Assembly (NCBI RefSeq): GCF_913062585.1
Contig: NZ_CAJXWX010000006.1
Span: 100,329-164,328 of the forward strand
Source of the DNA: an uncultured Sphingomonas sp.
Lineage (GTDB): Bacteria > Pseudomonadota > Alphaproteobacteria > Sphingomonadales > Sphingomonadaceae
DNA length: 64,000 nucleotides
Direction of reading: 5' to 3'
Under the pieces are notes generated by a model that was not told the DNA's origin, made no database searches, and saw only the letters and a program-made list of their open reading frames with translations. A program made the translations under genes and the position numbers. This document shows, one piece after another, positions 33,819-41,563 of this stretch (within the stretch, counting starts at the first letter, position 1; every line of letters begins with the position of its first letter).

Positions 33819-33847
33819 GTCGTCCCCCGATCGTCAGAATGACATTT

Positions 33848-33871
33848 ATGCTATTGCGCATCATTCTCATT
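33848..33871. promoter_or_regulatory. Fur-like box upstream of the heme receptor gene
   Basis: The element ATGCTATTGCGCATCATTCTCATT lies 30 bp before the receptor GTG; in two pieces, ATGCTATTGCG and CATCATTCTCATT. Its right half is close to the classical Fur half-site pattern. Its left half ATGCTATTGCG recurs exactly upstream of fecI (35550-35560). Iron-responsive repression is the natural reading, but the motif is assigned by eye. Confidence 0.55.
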
Positions 33872-33936
33872 CACTGGGTAGACGAACGCCGCATGGGATT
33901 TTTCGGGATTTTTTATCGGATGGCGAAAAAGACCGC

Positions 33937-34854
33937 TCAATCAGCCGTGACGACGGTAATCCAGGGCGTGACCTGCCATACCGCCGCGCCATGCGCCCGG
34001 CGAATAGCGGCCAAGGCCCGGTCGGGATGACGGAGGTCGTACACGCCTGTGACGTGGCGCGCCATGCCGCTCCCGCGCGCCAGAAGCAGCCCGCGATGCC
34101 ATGGTCGCAGCGCCGCCACCACCTCACCCAAGGGGCGATCGACCATGATGAGCTGGCCTTGCGTCCAGCTTGCTATCATCGATAGCGGAGCGGACGATTT
34201 CCGGACACGGCGCGTCGCGCAGTCCAGTTCCGCTATGTCGCCCTGCTGCATATCGCTCGGATCAACCGCGCCATGCTCACAGGAAGCGCGCACGCGTCCT
34301 TCCCGCACCGCGATGTGTGCGCTTTCACCATCGCGCCGAACCTCGAAGGCGGTGCCCAGGTCGGTCGCCACCGCCTCCCCCGCAGTGACGCGGAACGGGT
34401 GAGCGGCATCGTGCCGGACCTCGAAAAAGCCGGTGCCACGCAACACCCTGACCTGCCGCGCCCCATCGAGCGCGATCGCGCTGTCGGGCGCCAGCGTAAC
34501 GCGACTGCCATCGGCCAGTCTGACCCTGCGTATATCGGCCGTCCCGGTCGCGAAATCAGCCCGGGCAATCGGCAGCACGGCCTGCGCAACGAAGATCGCC
34601 GCGACACAGGTCGCCATCGCGACAGGCAGTGCGCTCTTCCAGCGGCGCAGCGCATAGGGGGGCGACGCAGGGCAAACCTCACAGGCCTGGCGGAGCACAT
34701 CGCCGACATGATCCAGCTCCCGCCATGCCGCCTCGCACGCCGCCGCCTGCCGCCACTGCCAGAAGCGCGCCCGCATTTCGGCATCGTCCGGCCGCTCCTG
34801 CAAAAGGATCATCCAGTCCAGCGCCTCGCGCCGACAATCTGCGTCCGCGATCAT
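33937..34854 (-). CDS. FecR-type anti-sigma/sigma regulator
   Basis: FecR proteins pass the signal from an STN receptor to an ECF sigma factor across the inner membrane. The start at 34854 follows GAGGTGG. The 305-residue product has a cytoplasmic N-terminus of about 75 residues (EALDWMILLQERPDDAEMRARFWQW, in pieces), one membrane segment (VAMATCVAAIFVAQAVLP) and a periplasmic FecR domain (VRLADGSRVTLAPDSAIAL, GTGFFEVRHDAAHPFRVTAG, in pieces; VATDLGTAFEVRRDG). It lies between fecI and the receptor, the classic order. Confidence 0.93.
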   Translation of the reverse strand: MIADADCRREALDWMILLQERPDDAEMRARFWQWRQAAACEAAWRELDHVGDVLRQACEVCPASPPYALRRWKSALPVAMATCVAAIFVAQAVLPIARADFATGTADIRRVRLADGSRVTLAPDSAIALDGARQVRVLRGTGFFEVRHDAAHPFRVTAGEAVATDLGTAFEVRRDGESAHIAVREGRVRASCEHGAVDPSDMQQGDIAELDCATRRVRKSSAPLSMIASWTQGQLIMVDRPLGEVVAALRPWHRGLLLARGSGMARHVTGVYDLRHPDRALAAIRRAHGAAVWQVTPWITVVTAD

Positions 34855-34921
34855 CCCGTCCCCCACCTCAGCGCTTCATGGAGACATGACGAACGGCGCG
34901 ACCCATTTTTCAGATTGTCGA

Positions 34922-35437
34922 TCAATGCCGCCTCGGTTCCAGGCATTTGCGGCACCGCTCCACACCTTGTGTCACCAGCCCATGGGCGGTGGTGACCGAC
35001 ACGCCCAGTTCGGCGGCAATCTCCCGCAGTGGGGCGCCGGATACCCGATGAAGCTCGACCGCACGACGCATCCGGGACGGCATCCGCGCCAGTTCGGCCG
35101 TCACCAGCGTCAGTTCCTGCCGCGCCATCAGCACCCGGTCGACACCGACAGCCTCGCCGTCCGGCACCTCGGGATCGTCGCCGGGGTCCAGCGTCATCAA
35201 CTGCTCCCGCCGCCGCCGTTGTCGATACTCGTCCAACGCCAGGTTACGCACGACCTGGCGCACATAGCCGGCCGGCGCGTCGCTGGTCATTTCCGTGGCC
35301 CTTTGCGACATGCGGATCCAGGCCTCCTGAACGACATCCTCCGCCGATGCCTTATCGCCCGTCAGCCGCGTCGCCTCGGCGATCAGCCGACGACGCTGAC
35401 TGGCGAAGAGTGCGAGAATGCGCCCGATTCGGTCCAT
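34922..35437 (-). CDS. FecI-type ECF sigma factor
   Basis: The 171-residue protein (ATG at 35437, GTG at 35440 also possible) has region 2 (AEDVVQEAWIRMSQRATE, YVRQVVRNLALDEYRQRRRR, in pieces) and region 4 (LARMPSRMRRAVELHRVSG, PLREIAAELGVSVTTAHGLV) of iron-starvation sigma factors. It should direct RNA polymerase to the heme receptor promoter when the receptor is loaded. fecR follows after 67 bp. A Fur-like element with a 10-bp inverted repeat lies 110-140 bp upstream, suggesting iron control of the sigma gene. Confidence 0.94.
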   Translation of the reverse strand: MDRIGRILALFASQRRRLIAEATRLTGDKASAEDVVQEAWIRMSQRATEMTSDAPAGYVRQVVRNLALDEYRQRRRREQLMTLDPGDDPEVPDGEAVGVDRVLMARQELTLVTAELARMPSRMRRAVELHRVSGAPLREIAAELGVSVTTAHGLVTQGVERCRKCLEPRRH

Positions 35438-35544
35438 CACGAACGCCGCATGAGGGTCATGCGTGATGTACGGGCCGCGCTGCGCTTGGCCATATCAGCA
35501 GCAGCTTGGTCTATCTCCTGCCCCGTCATAGCCAGGCCCAGTAC

Positions 35545-35577
35545 ATAAAATGCTATTGCGAGTCGACAGCATTTTAT
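35545..35577. promoter_or_regulatory. Operator-like inverted repeat upstream of fecI
   Basis: ATAAAATGCT (35545-35554) and AGCATTTTAT (35568-35577) are perfect inverted 10-mers. The inner sequence ATGCTATTGCG is identical to the start of the Fur-like box before the heme receptor gene. Shared sequence upstream of both fecI and the receptor points to a common metalloregulator, most likely Fur. Confidence 0.6.
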
Positions 35578-35712
35578 TGATCGCGGCCTGTTCCGTCATG
35601 GCCGGCAAAGCGACGATCCATCACGCTTCGAGCAGAAGTGGCACATTGAGCGACTATGGCGGCCGACAACGGCGTCGCTTGGGAGGGGGGCCGTCATTCC
35701 CATGCCGCAGGT

Positions 35713-35752
35713 CAAGTGCCAGCTCCGGTCAGGAACAGATATTTGGCACTTG
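35713..35752. repeat. Inverted repeat CAAGTGCCA/TGGCACTTG
   Basis: CAAGTGCCA (35713-35721) and TGGCACTTG (35744-35752) are perfectly complementary with 22 bp between. It lies between the divergent-direction ends of the SnoaL-like gene and the fecI promoter. Function is unknown. A related 17-mer occurs near 46677. Confidence 0.4.
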
Positions 35753-35848
35753 TCCACGCCGCATAGCGATGGGGAAAGCGGTGAGAGGACAGGTCAGCCA
35801 AACATACAGCTGTCTGAACTCCGGCCCCGACAGCCCGCCTCCTGCCGA

Positions 35849-36313
35849 TCAGGGCTGATAGGGCAATGACGACTGATGAAGGATGATGCGCACCTTGCCA
35901 TCCTCGCATTCCTTGAACACAAAGCTCTTGTTCACGAAGATATGACTGTCGTCCTGACCGATGAAATGCACGTTGCACTGCACGATCGCCAGATCACCGT
36001 GCAGGATGAAATCCTCCTTGCTGTACCATACCTTCACCCAGGGCTTCAGCTTGAAGCCCTTGTCATCGGGAAATTCGTCGCTCCCCCCCACGAAATAGGC
36101 CAGCGCGCCGTCCTTCGTCGGTCGGAAGGTTCGGGTGCCGAAGGTCAGGGTCGGCTTGAACAGCACCTTGCCAGCGTCATAATCATAATGGTCGTCCAGC
36201 ACCTGCGCCGCGACGGCACGCGGATCGCCGCCCGCGGAATGGGCCTTGCCGACGGCGACCACATTGTCGCACCAGGTCTGCAAGGCTTTGTGGACCATGT
36301 CTTCGGTGAACAT
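35849..36313 (-). CDS. SnoaL/NTF2-like protein of unknown role
   Basis: The start MFTEDMVHKALQTW at 36313 follows AAGGATCAATAGAC and gives 154 residues. The sequence has the pattern of a small alpha+beta NTF2-like fold: N-terminal helices (ALQTWCDNVVAVGKAH), then strands rich in aromatics (VLFKPTLTFGTRTF, LAIVQCNVHFIGQDD, NKSFVFKECEDGKVRIIL). Similar sphingomonad proteins are often labelled phosphoribosyl-AMP cyclohydrolase or SnoaL-like; I see no cyclohydrolase metal motif. It is followed by no co-directional gene within the locus. Function is not assigned. Confidence 0.7.
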   Translation of the reverse strand: MFTEDMVHKALQTWCDNVVAVGKAHSAGGDPRAVAAQVLDDHYDYDAGKVLFKPTLTFGTRTFRPTKDGALAYFVGGSDEFPDDKGFKLKPWVKVWYSKEDFILHGDLAIVQCNVHFIGQDDSHIFVNKSFVFKECEDGKVRIILHQSSLPYQP

Positions 36314-36458
36314 GTCTATTGATCCTTGTTTTTGAGGCTTCCTCCCGACTAGCGGGACAAAGAGGTCTTGTGAGGCGAACCCCGGCGAGCGTTCCCGGCG
36401 CGAATGGTGCAGATCCATTCACCAGTGCGACGACGGGAAAAGGCAGCGGCGTGGCGGA

Positions 36459-37556
36459 TCAGGCCGGAAGGTCGGCAGCGACGCGCTCGATCAGGCCCTC
36501 CAGCTGCACGTCGCTCAGCCCCATCGTCATCAGCGCCAGCGTGCCGCGCAGTTCTTCGGGGTCGATCCGGCGGGTGATGAACACCATCCGCGTGCGCCGG
36601 TCCTCCGATGGCCACCGCTCCAGCTCGATCGGCGGATGGAAGACATGCTGCACGCCGTGGACGATCACGGGTGCGTCATGCCCCGCCAGGTTCACGATCC
36701 CCTTTATCCGCAGCACATCGGCGCCCCTGAACATCGTGAGCAGCCCCAGCCACCGCTCGAAAGCCAGTGGGTCCAGCGGCGTGTCGAAGGTCAGACAGGT
36801 CGCGCGGATGCCGTCGTCATGCCGATTCACGTCGTGATGATGGTGGTGATGATGCCCTGCGTAATGGGCTTCCTCCGCCAACCAGCGGCGCACATCCTCG
36901 TTCTTGCTCGCGGGATCCCATAATCCGACATCGAACAGCAGCGCCGGATCGACCGCGCCGTCGGTCACGGCGATGACCGGCGTGGCGGGGTTGAGCGCCG
37001 CCAACCGGCCGAGGATCGCGCCCTGCCCTGCCGCGTCGACCAGATCGGTCTTGGTCAGGAGCAGCCGGTCGGCGACCGCCGCCTGCTTCAGCGCTTCGGG
37101 CTGCGCATCGAACGTCGCCATGCCGGTCGCGGCGTCCACCGTCGCGATCACCGCGTCGAGCCGGTAGAGCGCCGCCAAACGCGGATCGGTCATGAGGGTG
37201 TGGAGGATCGGGGCCGGATCGGCCAGCCCGGTCGTCTCGATCACCACCCGATCGAACCAGCACTGCCCATCCCGCGCGAACCGCCACGGCGCGTCGCGCA
37301 GCGTGCGCGACAGGTCGCCGCGGATGGTGCAGCACAGGCATCCGCCCATCATCTCGACCACCATATCCTCGTTCGAGCGGGCGACCAGATCATGATCGAG
37401 TCCGACCGCCCCGAATTCGTTGATGATCACCAGCGCCCGCGCCATGCCCGGCGAGCGAACGAGATGGTTGAGGACGGTCGTCTTGCCGCTGCCCAGGAAG
37501 CCGGTCAGCACCGATACGGGAATGCGCGCGTCCGCTTCCGCCAGAATGCCGCTCAT
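36459..37556 (-). CDS. COG0523 GTPase, zinc metallochaperone type, with His-rich loop
   Basis: COG0523 (CobW/ZNG1) proteins are GTP-driven metal chaperones. The 365-residue product has Walker A GFLGSGKTT, the metal motif GGCLCCT (CxCC), the VIETTGLADP and LLLTKTDLVDA GTPase blocks, and the CobW C-terminal domain (FRGADVLRIKGIVNLAGHD, in pieces). Near residue 240 a loop HYAGHHHHHHHDVNRHDD holds a run of histidines typical of zinc-handling members. Its ATG overlaps the MerC-like stop (ATGA). It is divergent from a second COG0523 gene around a Zur-like box, so zinc limitation is the likely inducer. Confidence 0.92.
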   Translation of the reverse strand: MSGILAEADARIPVSVLTGFLGSGKTTVLNHLVRSPGMARALVIINEFGAVGLDHDLVARSNEDMVVEMMGGCLCCTIRGDLSRTLRDAPWRFARDGQCWFDRVVIETTGLADPAPILHTLMTDPRLAALYRLDAVIATVDAATGMATFDAQPEALKQAAVADRLLLTKTDLVDAAGQGAILGRLAALNPATPVIAVTDGAVDPALLFDVGLWDPASKNEDVRRWLAEEAHYAGHHHHHHHDVNRHDDGIRATCLTFDTPLDPLAFERWLGLLTMFRGADVLRIKGIVNLAGHDAPVIVHGVQHVFHPPIELERWPSEDRRTRMVFITRRIDPEELRGTLALMTMGLSDVQLEGLIERVAADLPA

Positions 37557-37987
37557 GGGTGCTCCTCCATCGGACAGACGGGGCGCCAGGGTGCCCGGTG
37601 CGACAGGGCCTGCCAGTTGCCGACATGGGCCACCGCCAGCAGGACCGCGCCCATGCTGCTGATCGCGCGTTCCACCGTTTCCGAGTCGATCACGAACGCG
37701 CCGATGCCGAGTAGCGTCAGCCCGATCCCGGCGGCAACCAAAGGCCATGGCAACCCGTGCCGCCGATGGCCAAGCGTCATCGCCAGCACGCTGGTCGGCA
37801 GCGCGAGCGCAAAGGCCAGCGCGTGAAAACTTTCGGGCACCGCCAACATGGTCGCCAGCACCGGCAGCGCCACCAGGATCGCGGGCAGGACAAGGCAATG
37901 GATCAGACACAGGACCGAGGCGGTCACCGCGACCCCGTCGAGCCAGCGGGACGGGCGATCGCCCATGATCGGGGAGCTACTGGACAT
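37553..37987 (-). CDS. MerC-domain membrane protein
   Basis: The 144-residue product has four membrane segments and the MerC pattern, with [18 protein letters not shown] carrying the Cys-x-x-x-Cys-like metal site (LCLIHC), and [11 protein letters not shown] at the C-terminus. MerC proteins take up mercuric ion, but MerC-domain proteins next to COG0523 genes are linked to zinc uptake or balance. It is co-translated with the COG0523 gene and starts 20 bp left of the Zur-like box, so it should be repressed by zinc. Confidence 0.85.
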   Translation of the reverse strand: MSSSSPIMGDRPSRWLDGVAVTASVLCLIHCLVLPAILVALPVLATMLAVPESFHALAFALALPTSVLAMTLGHRRHGLPWPLVAAGIGLTLLGIGAFVIDSETVERAISSMGAVLLAVAHVGNWQALSHRAPWRPVCPMEEHP

Positions 37988-38006
37988 CGGCTGAAACTCA
38001 TGGTTA

Positions 38007-38022
38007 TGTTATGTTGTAACGT
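38007..38022. promoter_or_regulatory. Zur-like operator between divergent zinc genes
   Basis: TGTTATGTTGTAACGT matches the proteobacterial Zur consensus TGTTATANTATAACAT at about 12 of 16 positions and is nearly symmetrical. It lies in the 45-bp gap between the MerC-like and ZigA-like starts and would block both promoters when zinc is bound. Confidence 0.72.
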
Positions 38023-38032
38023 ATCTCATTGG

Positions 38033-39277
38033 ATGACAGACATGGCAAGCCATTCCCTGCACGACTCTCGTTTGCCGGTGACGGTGCTGTCCGGTTTCCT
38101 GGGGGCCGGAAAGACGACGCTGCTCAATCACATCCTGGCCAATCGCGAAGGGCGACGGGTGGCGGTGATCGTCAACGACATGTCCGAGGTCAATATCGAC
38201 GCCGACTTGGTGCGCGGCGGAGAGGCGGCCCTGTCGCGCTCGGAGGAGGCGCTGGTCGAGATGACCAATGGCTGCATCTGCTGCACGCTGCGCGACGACC
38301 TGCTGGCGGAGGTGCGGACGCTCGCCGAGGCTGGGCGGTTCGATTATCTGGTCATCGAGAGCACCGGCATTTCCGAACCGCTGCCCGTCGCCACGACCTT
38401 CTCGTTCCGCGACGAGGCCGGCGCGTCGCTCGGCGATGTGGCGCGGCTCGACACGATGGTCACGGTGGTCGATGCGGTGAACCTGCTCGCCGATTATTCC
38501 AGCCAGGACTTCCTGGCCGATCGCGGCGAAACCATGGGCGAGGACGATACGCGCAGCCTGGTCGGCCTGCTGGTCGAGCAGATCGAGTTCGCCGATGTGG
38601 TGATCGTCAACAAGGCATCGTCGGTGTCGGCCGACCAGCTGGCCGTCGTGAAGAAGCTGGTCGCCAGCCTCAACGCCGATGCGGTCATCGTGGCGGCCGA
38701 CCATTCCCGCGTCGATCTCGACCTGGTGCTCGCCACCGGGCTGTTCGACGAGGAGAAGGCGTCGCGCCATCCGCTCTGGGCCAAGGAATTGTACGGCTAT
38801 GCCCATCACCAGCCCGAGACCGACGAATATGGTATCGAGAGCTTTGTCTATCGCGCACGGGCACCGTTCGATCCGGCGAAATTCCATGCCTTTCTGACCG
38901 ACGGCGGGCTCGACCATGTGGTGCGTGCCAAGGGGCATTTCTGGCTCGCCACCAGGCCCGATTGGGTGGGCGAGCTGGCGGTGGCGGGCAGCCAGACCGA
39001 AACCGCACGCATGGGCCGTTGGTGGGCCTCCATCCCCAAGCATCAATGGCCCGACGATGGCCGGTTCGAGGAATTCGTGGCCAGGCACTGGGACATGATC
39101 TGGGGCGACCGGCGGCAGGAGCTGGTGTTCATCGGCATCGGCATGGACGAGGCGCGCATACGCGCGCGGCTGGACGGCTGCCTCGTACCCGCCACAGCCT
39201 TTACCCCGGCGCTCTGGACGGGCCTGCGCGATCCGTTCCCGGCCTGGGGCGAGCGCCGATTGGAGGCGGCGGAATGA
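38033..39277 (+). CDS. zigA: ZigA-like COG0523 zinc GTPase
   Basis: The 414-residue protein starts [15 protein letters not shown] just after the Zur-like box. It has GFLGAGKTT, the CxCC motif in [12 protein letters not shown], the [10 protein letters not shown] switch and VIVNKASSV, plus the long C-terminal part ([35 protein letters not shown] in pieces) typical of the ZigA/YeiR branch. In Acinetobacter ZigA is induced by zinc starvation and supports zinc-dependent enzymes. The ATG of the following DUF1826 gene overlaps its stop. Confidence 0.93.
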   Translation: MTDMASHSLHDSRLPVTVLSGFLGAGKTTLLNHILANREGRRVAVIVNDMSEVNIDADLVRGGEAALSRSEEALVEMTNGCICCTLRDDLLAEVRTLAEAGRFDYLVIESTGISEPLPVATTFSFRDEAGASLGDVARLDTMVTVVDAVNLLADYSSQDFLADRGETMGEDDTRSLVGLLVEQIEFADVVIVNKASSVSADQLAVVKKLVASLNADAVIVAADHSRVDLDLVLATGLFDEEKASRHPLWAKELYGYAHHQPETDEYGIESFVYRARAPFDPAKFHAFLTDGGLDHVVRAKGHFWLATRPDWVGELAVAGSQTETARMGRWWASIPKHQWPDDGRFEEFVARHWDMIWGDRRQELVFIGIGMDEARIRARLDGCLVPATAFTPALWTGLRDPFPAWGERRLEAAE

Positions 39278-39864
39278 GCCTCGCCATGCTCGATGATGTC
39301 GTCGCGTTCGGCGAGGATCGCGGTTCGCTCGACGCCATTGCCCGACCCGACGCCGCCTTGGCCATATGGTGGCGATCGCTGCCCGATGCGTTGCGCATCG
39401 CACTGGCATCGCTCGACCTGGACACGGTCGACGATGTATCGCTCGACCTCGTCGTCGACGATGCGATTGAGGTCGCACTTGCCGAAGCCGGCTATACCGA
39501 TCCGGTCGCCACGCTGCTCGCCGCGGATATCGGGCTGCTGGTGCGGCGCCATGCCGCCCTGACCGGCGAGGATCGGTTGCGGCTGCGGCTGGAGGTGGTC
39601 GAAACCGATGCCTGCCGCCGTTTCCATGCCGACTTTGTCACGCTGCGGCTGCTGTGCAGCTATGTCGGACCCGGCACCCAGTGGTGCCGCGCCGATGCCG
39701 CCGATGCGGTGTGCGAAGTCCCGACCGGCGCGGTAGGCGTGTTCAAGGGTCGATTGCTGCTCGACCCGCCCACCATTCTCCACCGCTCGCCGCCGATCAG
39801 TGCGACCGGCCAACGCCGTCTCGTGCTGGCGATCGACCCGCGGCCCGGTCCGCAAATCGCGTAG
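39274..39864 (+). CDS. DUF1826 protein of the zinc cluster
   Basis: The 196-residue product shares the DUF1826 pattern: an N-terminal half with [12 protein letters not shown], a central [22 protein letters not shown] block in pieces ([16 protein letters not shown] and GPGTQWC), and a C-terminal [13 protein letters not shown]...HRSPPI segment. DUF1826 genes recur behind zigA-type genes in Zur regulons. The molecular role is unknown; conserved His and Cys residues could bind metal. Coupled translation (ATGA) with zigA supports a joint role. Confidence 0.88.
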   Translation: MSLAMLDDVVAFGEDRGSLDAIARPDAALAIWWRSLPDALRIALASLDLDTVDDVSLDLVVDDAIEVALAEAGYTDPVATLLAADIGLLVRRHAALTGEDRLRLRLEVVETDACRRFHADFVTLRLLCSYVGPGTQWCRADAADAVCEVPTGAVGVFKGRLLLDPPTILHRSPPISATGQRRLVLAIDPRPGPQIA

Positions 39865-40018
39865 TGCAATGGGCTGCGTCGGCCACGGCGCAGCCCGTTA
39901 CGGTTCACGAACACGATCCTGCTCGACGCCCGGCGATCAGCCATGCGCGGCTTGCCGAATACAGGATCGTTCCATTCAAAAGGTATTCATTCGCCGGGAT
40001 CATAGTTGCGGCGGCCGG

Positions 40019-41425
40019 TCAGTCCTTGGCTTCATTAATGACATGAATCTGGGTGAACTCGTGGAAGCCCTCTTCCGCGAACTCGACACCCAGTCCCGAT
40101 TGTTTCGCGCCGCCGAACGGCATGGTGGGGCCGAAATCGAGATGTTTGTTGATCCAGACCGTGCCCGCCTCCATGCGCATGGCCAGATCATGCGCCGCAT
40201 CGCGGTCGGACGACCAGATCGAGCCGCCTAAGCCCATCTCGGATGCATTGGCGCGGGCCAGCGCCTCTTCGGGATCGTCATAGCGGATGACGGGAAGCAC
40301 GGGGCCGAACTGTTCCTCGTCCACCAGGCGCGCCCCGTCGCTGATGTCGCGCACGATGGTCGGCCGGATGAAATAGCCCGGCCGGTCCAGCACTTCGCCC
40401 CCGGCGATGATCGTGCCGTCTGATCGCGCCGCTTCGATGATGGCCTTCACCTTGTCATATTGCGCCCGGTTCTGGAGCGGCCCGATCTGGGCGCCCTGCT
40501 TCAGCCCGTCGTCGACAATGGCTTCTTCCGCGAGCCTGGCCAGTTCCGCGCAGAGCGCATCGTAGATGTCGGCATGGGCATAGACGCGCTTGATGGCGAT
40601 GCAGACCTGTCCGGCGTTCAGGAACGCGCCGCCGAAGATGCCCGTCGCCGCCTCCACCGGGTCGGCATCGGGCAGGACGATCGCCGCATCGTTGCCGCCC
40701 AGTTCCAGGGTCAGGCGCTTGATCGACGCCGCCGCGCTCTCCATCACCTTGCGACCGGTGGCGGTCGATCCGGTGAAGCTGATCTTCGCGATATCGGGAT
40801 GCGTCGTCAGACGGGTGCCCAGATCGTTCTGATCGGTGATGATGTTGACCACGCCCGGCGGGAAGATCCCGGCCATCATCTCGCCCAGGCGCAGCGTCGA
40901 CAAGGGCGTGGTCGGTGCCGGCTTGATGACCAAAGTATTCCCCGCCAGCAGCGCCAAAGGCAGTTTGAAGGCGACGATCAGCACCGGGAAGTTCCAGGGA
41001 ATGATCGCGCCGACCACCCCCAGCGGGCGACGATGCCGTTCGACCCGGCGGCTGTCACTGTCCTCCAGTAGCCCGACCGGCAGGTCATGGGTCGCGAGTT
41101 GGCGGATGAAAGCGATGCTATAGGCGATCTCGGCCGTGGCCTCGCTCAAAGGCTTGCCCTGCTCCTGCGTCAGCAGACGCGCCAGGCTCTCGGCATGAAC
41201 ATCCATGCAATCGGCAAGGTCGAGGATCAGCGCGCGTCGTTCCGCGATCGGGGTCTTCGCCCAAGCCGGAAAGGCCCGCTTCGCCGCCCCGACCGCTTCG
41301 TCCAGCTGCCCTGCCGAGGCGCGCGGGCATCGGGCCAGCACCTCCTCGGTCGCGGGGTTGATGACCTCCATCCCATCCGCGCCATCGACCAATCGACCGT
41401 CGATCAGAAGCCGGTAACCAGGCAT
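40019..41425 (-). CDS. NAD(P)-dependent aldehyde dehydrogenase
   Basis: The start MPGYRLLIDGRLVDG at 41425 has GGAGGATGGGAT upstream. The 468-residue product has every ALDH landmark: IIPWNFPVLIVAFK, TGSTATGRKV, the general base ELGGNDA, the nucleophile in NAGQVCIAIKR, EEQFGPVLPVIRYD and the closing PFGGAKQSGLG. It is a medium-specificity member; the substrate cannot be read from sequence. It is followed upstream on the same strand by a MocR regulator and, divergently, by the ABM/cupin/acyl-CoA synthetase genes, so an aldehyde-to-acid step before CoA activation is plausible. Confidence 0.93.
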   Translation of the reverse strand: MPGYRLLIDGRLVDGADGMEVINPATEEVLARCPRASAGQLDEAVGAAKRAFPAWAKTPIAERRALILDLADCMDVHAESLARLLTQEQGKPLSEATAEIAYSIAFIRQLATHDLPVGLLEDSDSRRVERHRRPLGVVGAIIPWNFPVLIVAFKLPLALLAGNTLVIKPAPTTPLSTLRLGEMMAGIFPPGVVNIITDQNDLGTRLTTHPDIAKISFTGSTATGRKVMESAAASIKRLTLELGGNDAAIVLPDADPVEAATGIFGGAFLNAGQVCIAIKRVYAHADIYDALCAELARLAEEAIVDDGLKQGAQIGPLQNRAQYDKVKAIIEAARSDGTIIAGGEVLDRPGYFIRPTIVRDISDGARLVDEEQFGPVLPVIRYDDPEEALARANASEMGLGGSIWSSDRDAAHDLAMRMEAGTVWINKHLDFGPTMPFGGAKQSGLGVEFAEEGFHEFTQIHVINEAKD

Positions 41426-41563
41426 ATCCCATCCTCCTGCATTGTCGTAGACGTCGGCCAACTTGGCGAAAGGAACGTCGATGATTTTCAGGAAGGCTAA
41501 GAACCCTTCGGCCCATCCCCTAGAGCCAAATCCGGCCTTAATGTTGGTACCAGTTCGAGCGGC

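Larger units (their letters stand above)
35438..35848. other. 411-bp intergenic region upstream of fecI
   Basis: It contains the fecI promoter region and two inverted repeats, described separately. Open frames in it are arginine-rich and have no family features. No gene is supported. Confidence 0.5.

Noticed and set aside
35744..35760. Sigma54 promoter from TGGCAC at 35744 (and at 46684)
   Set aside because: The -12 GC is not at the required spacing in either case.
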